From Episyrphus balteatus (taxonomy: Eukaryota > Arthropoda > Insecta > Diptera > Syrphidae): a stretch of DNA of 64,000 bases. Position 1 is the first letter of the stretch; every line of letters begins with the position of its first letter. The stretch spans positions 83,708,253 through 83,772,252 of the forward strand of contig NC_079135.1 of the NCBI RefSeq assembly GCF_945859705.1, written 5' to 3'. A program made the position numbers and the translations under genes. The notes beneath the pieces were generated by a model. It was not told the origin of the DNA, searched no databases, and saw only the letters and a list, made by a program, of their open reading frames with translations. Below, piece after piece: positions 48,600 through 59,400 of this stretch.

Positions 48600-49110
48600 T
48601 AAATTTTTATGAGCATCCTGATACAATTACCTTTCATTTGGTATATCACACATAACGGTAGACTAACTACAAGCTACACATACACAATGTTAAATCAAGA
48701 AACTTGCGAAAAACCTCAAAACACCATTGGAGATCTGTTGCCCCCCGAACAGCCACCAGTGTGGGAAGTACCGTAATCTCAGTCTGGAAATTCGACATGG
48801 TTGACTTTAAAAAAAATTCTAACTTCTCTTGTAGGCATCTTTGAAATGAGATTGATACGTCATATGAAAAGTGAAATATTAAGCATGGTATAAAATTGTT
48901 TATAAATAGTCATACAAAAAAATTGATTCCATAGCGTCAGAACATAAAAATAAATGTTTTTTTGCTTTTTTAAAGAAATTTGATCGTGTTTAAAAAAAAT
49001 TCTAGCTCTTTTTGTAGATGTCTCATAGACCTGATCGATATAGGTATATGTATATTTTGAGCTACGACAGTAAGCTTTCAGATGGTATAAAATTTTTTAT
49101 ATGTTGTTAG
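48600..49110 (-). repeat. repeat family R, copy 3
   Basis: Minus-strand copy carrying GGAAGTACCGTAATCTCAG, CGACATGGTTGACTTTAAA and AATTCTAGCTCTTTTTG as in copies 1 and 2. Uninterrupted. Confidence 0.6.
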
Positions 49111-49189
49111 GGAAAAAATGGAATTAATGACGTGAAAAGATAAAAATTCATGTTTTTTTTTAATCGTGGGAGATTTGAGTGGCATATTT

Positions 49190-49262
49190 GATTGCAAATC
49201 TGGGGCGCAGACTTTAGTCGCAAAGTTGAGTTGCAGATTTGAGTCACAGATTTGAGTGACAA
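49190..49262 (-). repeat. ~15-bp minisatellite, inverse of 45075-45200
   Basis: GTTGCAGATTTGAGT-like units (GTCGCAAAGTTGAG, GTCACAGATTTGAG). Same motif as the 45.1-kb array on the other strand. Confidence 0.65.
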
Positions 49263-49269
49263 ACAGTAT

Positions 49270-51470
49270 TTGGTAGCTAATATGAGGAAGAATAGAAGTA
49301 AGTTGTTTTAAAATAAACAATATTTAGTTATCTAAAATTTACTTCAATTTTTTGCTAAACCAAAAAAATTTTATTCATATGTCAGGTCTCAGGTACAGTT
49401 TACAATAAAAAGAGAGAAAATCTTAAATTTATTTTTAAAGACCTAACATTTTTTCTATCAAAGAAAAAAATATAAATAAACAAAGTTGGAATGTTCCACT
49501 GCATATACTCGTAAAACTTTCTTACCCCAAAAATCTTATAAGTAATTTATTTCCAACACACACATTTGTCTTTGACATAAAAGTATTTTAAACTTTCTGA
49601 CCATCATCCAACATCAAACATTCGTCCTTCATCTAAATCAGCGGGGGCTGTGGTTGACGTTTGTTGATTCCACAAAGTGGATTATTATTATTCACAAACC
49701 AAGCTCGTCGTTTGTGCGCTGCTGTGAAATACCTTACCCATAGCTTCGCACACAATACTTTCGAGCTCGTTGCTAACATTAACCACTTTATACGAGGACA
49801 ACACACATGCCACCCGAACAGAATATTTTCGGTGAAATTGTTCGAAAGTATAAATCCCTCGCTCTTTCCTCGAAATCCAAAACATCACATACAACTTCCC
49901 ACTCAAACATACAAGTAGTACTGAGTGGAGCGGGGGAGGAGTGCGCAATATAATTCATAATCCTTGGATTCGGCGAAGAAATTATGATACGTGACTGAGA
50001 TAATTAATTCGAATTCTTTTTTTTATTTTTGCGGATGTGAGGCGGGATGCCAAACGAACTGTAAACCATTTTGGATTCCGGAAGAAACATAAAGCGGTTT
50101 ACTTGTAGGATATCCTTATTCAAGGACTTAATAAATGTATGAGTGCTCCTCGGATATTATATGAATCTGCTATTCTACGACAAGTAAATAATATATTTTT
50201 GATGATTTAATCTTTTTTTTTTTTCAAAACAACCCAAGTTTCACAGACGTTTTTATGTTTTTATTTTTATATTTTGAAATGAATCAGAGGTTTCCTTTGG
50301 AATTAGATCAATTATTTGATTAGGGAAGCTAGTTGAAATCTAAGAGCAAAAATTGGTCCTTTTACGAGATATAAATAAAAAGTAAAAAAAAAGTATGGAG
50401 TGGACAGTTTAATCATCTACGAGGTTCCGTAGTTTTGAAATGTCTTGGTACTGACTACTGATGATTGTTCCATTTAGCTGGTTTAAATGAAGTTTAGGGA
50501 CGTGTTGAGAATGTTTATTTAATTTTGATTTAAAATATATTAAGATATTAAATAATGATTTGATTTGACTTGTGGGTTTTTGTATTAATTTTATTTATTA
50601 TTTTATTGGGCGCCATTTATATAATTGACCAAAGAAAGAAAAGGGAGATGTTATTGATTAAATCTCAACTCGAATTTACTCGAACCTAGATATATCGAGG
50701 AAAAATAAAAGACTCATGTCAATGACGCACAAGATGAAAGTTCTTCTAGAATCCTTTGAACGCAGAGGAAAAAAATGAATTTAAAAGCCGGGAGGGTCAG
50801 AAAAATGGTTCGAATTTTCAAACTTTTAAGAGCGGAATTCAGAGTCGTCACTCAAGTAAATATTTTACTCAAATGAACGTTTGCTCTCGCGTTTGGCCCA
50901 CTTAAGCTACTCGTTACGTTAAGAAAACCTAAAGGGTTTCTTTGATTTAAGCTTATGAATACCAATTGAGGAAATTTTGAAGTAAATGCGTCAGAAAACT
51001 CATCTCTGATTTGTGCTTGAGAAAAAATTTTGCTTGAGTGACTACTCTGAATTTCGCCCTTAATCTTGTAAAAACATCAATAATTCAGCTCTCAATTTCA
51101 AAACTCCTGTCAATAGCTTTTCCTTTGACAGCCGATCCCAATTGCTACGGAAGTGCAGGGTTTCAACGGTCTTAAAAGAAATTTGCCCATAATAACTTGT
51201 TAATAAAAAAAATATTTCTATATTCAAGGATTCAAGTTTTTATCGAAACAACATAATGATTTAATTTTTTTGGTAAATAACATTATAATGATAATTTTTG
51301 TGATTGATATGCATTAAGAAATGAAAATTTCTGCAAGACGTAATAAAATTTCAAATTACATTTATTTTTTCAAGCAACATAGGAGAAAAATGCTTCGCCA
51401 ATAAGTAAAATCACGTAATAAGACCAAGTTTTGGAAGGGTTCAGGGTATATAGATTTTTATATAACACTG
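49270..51470. other. unique intergenic DNA
   Basis: Contains a moderate-GC block near 49.6-50.1 kb. Overlapping open frames of 85-86 codons on both strands there have no recognisable features. No element ends seen. Confidence 0.4.
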
Positions 51471-51475
51471 GTCGG

Positions 51476-52092
51476 CAAAAAACAAAAAAAAAGTCGGGAG
51501 CAAGAACTCTGTAAGGTGATTTCAATTTACTTGAGTGTGCTGAATTCAAAACTATTAACAGTTTTATTTCATCACGTCTAGTTTTTGAGCTCTGCACATC
51601 ACTAGTTTCGCTATAAAGTCAAAAAAACTAATCTTGAATGAAATGTTTTTTTGACGTTTGATCTAAAATATTATATTTTTCTTAAATATTTTGCTTTTTT
51701 TATCCAAATCAGGAGTCCAAAACTGGAATTTGCTTCAAATATACTTCAAAAAACCATAAATTACCTTAACCACCAAGATTTTGAGATATCATACATTTCT
51801 ATACCAAATATCTTTTAGAAAAAAATAGTTTTGAAAAAAAAAAATAAACATATTTAAGACGATAAAATATTGCTTTTGGAAATTGCGTAAATAGTTTTGC
51901 AAAAAAAACTTTACGGTGATGAAATTAAACGCCAAAAGTACCAAAAAAATGCGTTTTTGACATGTTAATATTCAAATATTTCGAAAACGTGATGTGCCAG
52001 TGAAATTTTGACTCCAGATTCGGAATCAGCACACAAAAATCCTTTAGATAAATATGGTTTGGTTTAAGCTCTATTTTCGTTGCCGACCAGTG
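51476..52092. mobile_element. 617-bp CACTGGTCGGC-ended element with TAA duplications
   Basis: Ends CACTGGTCGGCAA and TTGCCGACCAGTG, flanked by TAA (51473-51475, 52093-52095). Shares subterminal blocks (GTGTGCTGAATTC; TCAGCACACAAAAATCC) with the elements at 17510 and 19990. The 125-codon minus-strand frame covering it has no transposase features. Confidence 0.7.
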
Positions 52093-52744
52093 TAATTGGC
52101 ACATTGGCACATATTGTGTTGGGAGTGGGGGTTGGTTTTTCCCCTTCAAAGGGGTCGCGAAAGTTTGAAAAACACTGATTAAGAGAATAAAACAAAATAA
52201 ACTGCTGATCGTTAAGGTCATTCTTGGAACTTTTTTTATTTTATTTATATAAATGGTCCTAAGAAACTTCAATTTCCATCCAAAAAAATAATTCATTACC
52301 AAGTTTGAAGAAATTTACTGTTAAACCAATAATATGTACAGAAACGGATATTTTTAAAACTTCTGTTTATACCGTTGAAAATATATACATACTTAAACGG
52401 AATAAATTCGAAACCAGCACCATAAGCATCAGTGACATCTATATTATTTTTGAGTCAACTGAAAAAAAAGCTTCTAATGATAGAGCTTTTACTTTTTAAA
52501 CAAAATCCAAATCACAATAATATGTTGGCTTTTAAGTTGCTTTCATAAAAGTGTTGCCAGTTAAAATTTTTTGATGAGACATTTTACGTGTGGTATCTTA
52601 TTTTGTTGCTTTTGCGTCAAGTTGTATCTTGTCGTGTAAGGCATTTGTCACAGAAGGGCTCTTGAGAATTGAACATTTGCCTTGCAAAACCAGATTCTCT
52701 TTTGTCCTATTTTCTTTTTTCTTTGATGGCCACCTGAAAATAAT

Positions 52745-52778
52745 CGGAAGTCATCTGAAAATAATCAGATGACTTCCG
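52745..52778. repeat. perfect 14-bp stem, 6-nt loop hairpin
   Basis: CGGAAGTCATCTGA, loop AAATAA, TCAGATGACTTCCG. A partial extra copy of the stem (GGCCACCTGAAAATAAT) precedes it. Confidence 0.85.
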
Positions 52779-53087
52779 TCTTAAATTAAGCGGAAATCCA
52801 CTTAAGATGAAAATCTTCTTTTTTTCAAAAGCCATTCCGGAGATAATCTTCTTCAATTGACTTTCTGCTTTATTTAAGCGGGGAAATCCCCCTGAACGAC
52901 AGGTTTTTCAATAATTTTTATGAAAAACTGAAACCATTTGTAGAAATTTGGAAAAGTACATGATATTATTGACATTATAAAGTATTGATACAATTTTTTT
53001 GAAGTGAAAAAAAAAATGGCGGCTCTGCAGCCCTTCAAAGTTGACGCCTCGAGTTTGCGACGTGCAATGCGAAGGTCCAATAAATTA

Positions 53088-54041
53088 CACTGTGTTACAA
53101 AAGTGAGGTTTTAAAATATACGCGGGCAGTGACCTATCACGTTTTGTAGAGCTAGCACCCCCAAAATCTGGAGTTAGGGGCAGAAAACGGTTTTTTTGAC
53201 CTCGTCCATTGAAAAAAATCTAGCTTTTTACCCATTTTTCATTTTTTTACAGTTTCTGACAGGAAATAAATATACCTTTCAACAATGTATAAAACATGTA
53301 ACTGGGTTAAACCACCTAGAATTTATAAGCTGTCAAAGTTCAAAAATTCCATTTTTTTCGTCATTTACCCAACCCATGATTCTATGTCTTCTAGTTTTTG
53401 AGAAAATTGAAAAATAAAAACAAATAAAAACAAAAAATATTTTGAAAAAAGAAAAATCTGATAAAATAATTTTTCAATTTTCTCAAAAACTAGAAGACAT
53501 AGAATCATATAGTTTTCACTGTTCGATAAGGAATCAATTGAGGCAGGTTTTTGTCTGAGTAATTTTTTTCATTAAAGCTCACAGTCTGGACAAAAATAGT
53601 ATAAAATGAGTTTTAAAATTTTTTTTTTCACCTATATTTTTAACTTTGAAATCGATTATTTCAAAAACTATTGGTTATAATATATTGATTTAAAAATTAA
53701 AATTAAATGTACAATTTTGCCTTTCGGAAATGGTATCATTTATTACTGTTAGTGGTGCCGTTGTTTTTAAATATTTTTTTTTTTTGAAAACTGCCCCTCC
53801 CACCTAAACTGGGATAGATAGACCCCCCTCCCAAAGAAAAAAATGTTTGTATTGAACTCCTCTACAAAAACCCGTTATCAAATCCTAGCGCCCAAGTTAA
53901 CCTACTACGTTTTTTGCCCCTAACTTCAGATTTTGGGGGTGTTAGGGACTTTTTAAATACCGTTTCGTAATCAGTGCGGCTAGCTCTACAAAACGTGATA
54001 GGTCTCCGCACGCGTACATATATTTTGAGTGTTACACCGTG
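53088..54041. mobile_element. 954-bp TTA-flanked inverted-repeat element
   Basis: Ends CACTGTGTTAC and GTTACACCGTG, flanked by TTA (53085-53087, 54042-54044). Subterminal inverted blocks include CACGTTTTGTAGAGCTAGC against GCTAGCTCTACAAAACGTG. An inner hairpin pairs about 53379-53415 with 53474-53508. PIF/Harbinger-type duplication; non-coding. Confidence 0.7.
53787..53834 (+). repeat. C-rich motif homologous to the foldback spacer stem
   Basis: AAAACTGCCCCTCCCACC, TAAACTGGGATAGATAGACC, CCCTCCC. The similarity continues into ACTCCTCTACAAAAACCCG, which matches ACTCTTCTACAAGAATTCG at 6716-6734. Confidence 0.7.
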
Positions 54042-54839
54042 TTATTGATACCTTAAAGATGAAATTCGGAATTAGTACCACAAAAACTGGGAAAAAATTA
54101 TTACATCAATGAAAATCGGTAAAAATGTTTTATCTATAACAGAAACCAAGAAGTAGTCTATAAAAATATTTCATTGGTGAAAGGATAATGTTTCCTTATA
54201 AACTAATTGTTAAAGACAATATTATTTATTGTATAAATCATATTGAACTTTTGCACTAAACTTCAAGTCGAAAAATGCGTTTAAAGTTTTCCTTTTCGTA
54301 CTGCGTTAGGTTCGCAAGTGTGTGAGCGCATGGTGTCCAGGGGACTTTTGAGGCTTCATAAAAGACTTAGACCGCTGAGAATAGTTTATTTTCTTTTTTC
54401 GGATAGTAAAAAAAATAGTTCTAGAGGGATTTCCCCCCTTAAATCGACAATATTGAGGAGGTGATTTCCAAAACCAGCTTTCTGACCTGAAGGTAATTTT
54501 GAGTAAAATGCCAAAAAAAAACTTTACTTCGTAATACAGAAGATATAGAGCAAAATAATCTTCTACAAATTCATTCTTTACGAAATTTTAATAAAATTAA
54601 AATTTTCAAAATAAGTAGGTATATCTTAAGTCTTTATATTGAAAATTCCTTATAAAAAAATCGGAAGTATAATTGAATTATGTCTTCTTTTGGAAGTAAA
54701 ACTATTACAAAAATCTTCTTTTGCATGTAAAATCACGAATTTGTTTTAATTTTTTGTAAATAAAACTTTATCAATATCAGTATTTTAGTTTATAAACAAA
54801 AATACATTTTTATAAATGAAATTGAATTAAAATGCGTTT

Positions 54840-55150
54840 CTGGATCGCACGTACTTGCTCTTGTTATTTGGAGTGTCTATTTTTGTTATTTGAATAGCTC
54901 TATATTTCATTTTTTTTTTAATGATAAGAAATAAAAGTCTGCAAATTTTGAAAAAAATTGAAAAAAATTGGTACGAAATAAGCTAAAAAATAAGTCAATT
55001 TTCACAAAAAACCACAACGCCATTTCCATTATATCCAAATTTTTGAGAAAAACTAAAAACACAGATTCTTAATATTGTTTACTTAAACCCTTAAGTACAC
55101 ACAATTTAATTAAAATCGTTAGATTGAATCAGACGCTCGTTGAAAAGACC
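54840..55150 (-). repeat. mini-me/Helitron-like fragment
   Basis: GGATCGCACGTACTTGCTC starts the same block seen at 39.8 and 40.2 kb. TTTGAGAAAAACTAAAAAC near 55035 matches the complement of the 185-bp units at 11.7-12 kb. Confidence 0.45.
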
Positions 55151-55159
55151 TAAAAAATG

Positions 55160-56417
55160 ACATGCATATCTCATTTTCCGATTTTTTTCCGATAGCTGGT
55201 TTTGGAAATCAGCTCCTCAATTCTATGACAATACAATACATCTTGTGACCAGTGTTGCCAGAGCCGGCTATTTATCGCCAAACAGGCTCCTTAAACATTT
55301 AACTCGCTAGTTAAAATTTTAATTTATCGAATTTTGACTCTTTTAACTTTGAACTTGGCGATTTAAGGCTACTTTAAAAACAAAAAGCATTTTACAGCAG
55401 CAAAAATCCTCCAAAAATGTGAACAGACAACCAATTTGCATACATTTTTCATTTGATTTTCATTTAAAATTGAATTTTACGCCCGTAAATGAGCTTGAAA
55501 ACCAGAATACATCAACAAAATGAAAAAAATAATTATAATTGAAGTCTGATGAAAAAAAGGATTGTGGTGCGGATTTACTAGCAGCACCAAAGCAGCAGTC
55601 TTCCATTTAATTTATTCTCTCAAAAAAAATAGCTTACCTAGGTCTTGCAATTTTCTTGAACTTTTATATACACGATAAGAAAATGTATTATGTATCACGA
55701 AGGTACTCTTTATTATGTAATAAATCAACTAAAACAATTATAAAAATACAAATTTTTAAAATGTAAACAACAAATACATTTTTGTTACGGTTCTCACTTA
55801 ATTTTTATAATAATATAATTTTTTTTTTCATCAAAATGTTGTCAATAATAAAAATGATTTTTCAGAACCATATTTGTATAAAAAAATTGCTTCATGTTGC
55901 TTGTCATGTCTTTTTAAAATTAAAACAATGTTTTTCATCGAAACATTGCATTAAAAAAAAAAAATCTTTACGTAACGAAATCTAAAATAAAATAGAAAAA
56001 ATATTTCATCAACAGCCTTAAATGAAACAAAATAATTTTGTAAAGTTTACACTTTCATAAAAAGTATAATAATTTTTATTAATATTTTTTTTTTCATTTT
56101 TTTTTGTTTTCTTTTTAAACTATCCTACGTAAATACCTTGTATTTATTGCATAATAATTTTTTTTTTTATTTTTTTAAGTAAACTTTCCTTTTTTTTTAA
56201 TATTAAATTAGGTACTTAAAAATATATATGTATCATATATATCTTTTATAACAATATCAAATGTACACAATTTGAACATGGTTATCTTTAAGCACATTAC
56301 TATAAGCTAAGATTTTATTTTTCTTGTTAATTCAAGTTGAGAATCTATATGTAAAAGTAAAGTAAGACTGTAAGATTTTATTTGTTTTTTTTTTTTTGGT
56401 TAAACTGTATAGAATAT
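55160..56417. other. 3' flank of the transporter gene
   Basis: Downstream of the minus-strand stop codon. Several TTTATT words (AATAAA on the minus strand, for example near 56313 and 56372) could serve polyadenylation, but none can be chosen from sequence alone. The rest is AT-rich with long T runs. Confidence 0.35.
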
Positions 56418-56488
56418 TCATTCGAACATGGCCATAGTTGATGTTGGCACAACTTCCAAGAGCAATTGGAAAAACAGAGTTACCTTGT
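56418..56488 (-). CDS. transporter exon E (last coding exon)
   Basis: 71 nt after acceptor TTTTCATTTCAG. With the single base from exon D it reads [19 protein letters not shown]…E and stop TGA at 56420-56418. The phase fits and LLLEVVP matches the b(0,+)AT-type tail. It lies 2.63 kb from exon D. Confidence 0.82.
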
Positions 56489-59400
56489 CTGAAATGAAAA
56501 ATAAATTTATTAATTAGCACTGGTAAATTCAAAATTCCATTTTTTAGTGTTAATATGTATCTAGTAGTAATCAATTTTTTGTAAGAAGCCTCGAATATTT
56601 ACTCATACCGACTTGTTATACAAAACACTTATTCCTTCATGGCATCGACTGTTACAAAGAGAAAGAATTTAAACACTATCTGCCTTCTAACAGCTGCCTT
56701 CAAGCACCTGAAAGTACAGTGGTGCGTTTCATGCTTTCTGACGTCAAAAATCATTTTTTTAATTTTTTTTTTAATTAAAAATGACGACTCCAACAAAAAT
56801 TTTCGTTTACCTAAACAAAATAAACTTTTTTTATAGGTTTCAATAATCTAAATCTGAATTCGAGGTTAAAAAAAAAAACTACGTAATAGAGTAACGTTTT
56901 TGAGATATAAGAAAATGAGTCAATTTCTTCAAAGCTTGTCATCATAGTTTTTTGTCAGAAATTTCACTGACGAAAATTAAGAAAATGATTTTGTTTTTAA
57001 TTTTTGACGCCAAAAATTACCAATGGCATCACTGAAAACTTCTCAACAGGGGCATCCAAGGCCCAGTTTCACCAGTTTCCTGTGATCACAAAATTGTACT
57101 TGTAATCTACAATTTTTAATTTGTGAAAAAATCAATTTTCTGTTTTACCGAAACTTGTATTTTACAAGTAACAAATTTGTGAGCTTTCAAGTTTCTTGTG
57201 GGTTTCTGTTTCACCAAAGAAAAAAATTACAAGCTTCTACTTATTTGTGAACATTTTCTACAAGAGTCAAGACGTATGTCATTTTTGATACAAGTTTGTA
57301 AAAAACGTATTTAGAGTGATTAGAGTGTTTAAAATGGCCTTACGCCGAGGGCCATTATTATTATTTTTAGAAAAGCTATGTTATTATTATTCAGGGTTTT
57401 AAAAATGCATTTGAAATTAAAAAAAAATCATTTATTGCAAGTAAAAACATTTCATAATGAAAAAAAATTGCATTAAAAAAATTTGTATTGCAACTGAAAA
57501 ATATTTGCATTATTTTCCTGATCGCTATAACCTGCCTCTTAAGTATGTAAAATTTCGTTCTCTTTTAATCACAGAGGTTGGTTTTTATTGTTCATATTTG
57601 TAGTTCTTCATTCCTTAAATTATTTTATTAATTTTCTTCACTATTTACAATATTATTATTTTACCTTTTGTTTTACTGCTATAAATTCATGGATGTCATT
57701 ATAAAATAATAAATATAAAAATAATCTAGCAATACAAAAATCTTAATACTATTTACAATTTTGTTTGGCATTTGAAAAATTTTCTTATTTAATCAAACTA
57801 CTAAGATGTGACAATATTAGTTATTTGACAGTTTTCCGTTTAAAATAGGATTTTTTTCATATTCAATATCAACTTAATTTTCATTTGAAACCAATTTTAA
57901 ACTCTGTCGTTATGAGCTAAGTAACTTAACGATCACCACAAAGACTATAACGAGCTTTACAAGTTTGTTGTTTAAACTTGTTCTTTATACAAGAAAAAAA
58001 TATAATTGGTGAAACGGTAATTCTACAAACTTGTGGTTTTCAAAAGTTGTTTGTAATTTTTTTTTTTTGTTCAATAATCACAAATTTGTGAATTACTTAT
58101 TTGTATACTTTGTGAAACAGAATTCCATTGTAAAAATTTGTACTTGTGATCTACAAGTTACAAAATTGTACTTGTAACTTGTAGTTGGTGAAATAGGGCC
58201 CAGACCGCCCTACCAATAATTTTTCTTCTATAATGCTTTACAGAAGCAACAATTGCATCTGTAAAGCTTTATAGAACCAAAATTGTTTGTCGGGCTAGGA
58301 TCGAACCGAAGAATCCAAATCATTAGTCGCACACCTTAAACCTTAATTTTTTCTCGAAAATCAAAAAAAAAAAAAATAATATTTGTTATTTTGGTAATAA
58401 TATTAAGTTAAGTGCTTTTTATGTTTTAAGCTGTTAGCTTTTGCACTTTTGTATTTAAGTTACCTCCATTTGATTTAACACGGCGGATCAAGATTTGCTT
58501 AATTGTTATTGGAGAAAGAATTTTTAATTGACAATTGATCCAATGTGTATCGTTGGAAACTGAAGAAGAAAAAGTCAAATAAAAACGGTTCAAAGGCACT
58601 GTGTTAAACCAATTTTGGAAATTTAGGTGGGTTTGGGTTATATGTCACCATAGTGAACAGAAGAGACATTCATCTCAAATTTTGTCTCATCTACGACAGC
58701 CAAATAAATAAATCTTAAAAATAAGTCTGACAGTTAAGAAGTATGAATGAATTCTGACTGTTTATAGGGAACGGTATAATGATCATTTTAACTGCTGGAT
58801 CAATTAAACGTATTATGATATGATGTTCAATCTGAAGGTTTGGTATTTATAGTAACAGACAAAATTTGAAAAAGACTTAATTTTTCTAAATTTTTGCCAT
58901 TTTAAAAATTAATTTCATCGTTTTTCAAATTAAATTATTCTATTCACAAACCAATTTCACTACTTTGCAAATCAAATTCACCTTCTTTGTATGAAGAACA
59001 ATTTGCTATATTATTTATAATCAAATAACTATGCAATTTAATACAAAATATTAATTTGATTTGTAAGAAGGTGAATTTGATTTGCAAATTTAAAAAAACC
59101 AAAATATTATAGGTACTCACGCATGAATCTCGGTGTCATTCCTAGCTTAACAAACGGAACATAGAAGATCAATCCAGCAAATATAAATCCCAAAGCATAC
59201 AAATACTCAATTTGTGGCTTATCGATAATAGGTGCAACCACAAGATACGCCGAAACGACCAAAACCAAAACTGGAATGATAAGTGGCACTTTATATGGCC
59301 GCGGATAGTTTGGTTTTGTATATCGCATCACAATCAGCGCTAACATAGCACCGCCATAAAATATCCATGCGGTGAAACTGAAGAAATCAATCAACGAATC

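Noticed and set aside
51925..52302. 125-codon minus-strand frame near 52 kb
   Set aside because: Mostly inside the inverted-repeat element at 51476-52092; no transposase motif.
59107..59120. Transporter ending by read-through of exon D (…FMREYL stop)
   Set aside because: A strong GTGAGT donor precedes it and exon E gives the family C-terminus in phase, so the spliced form is the preferred model.
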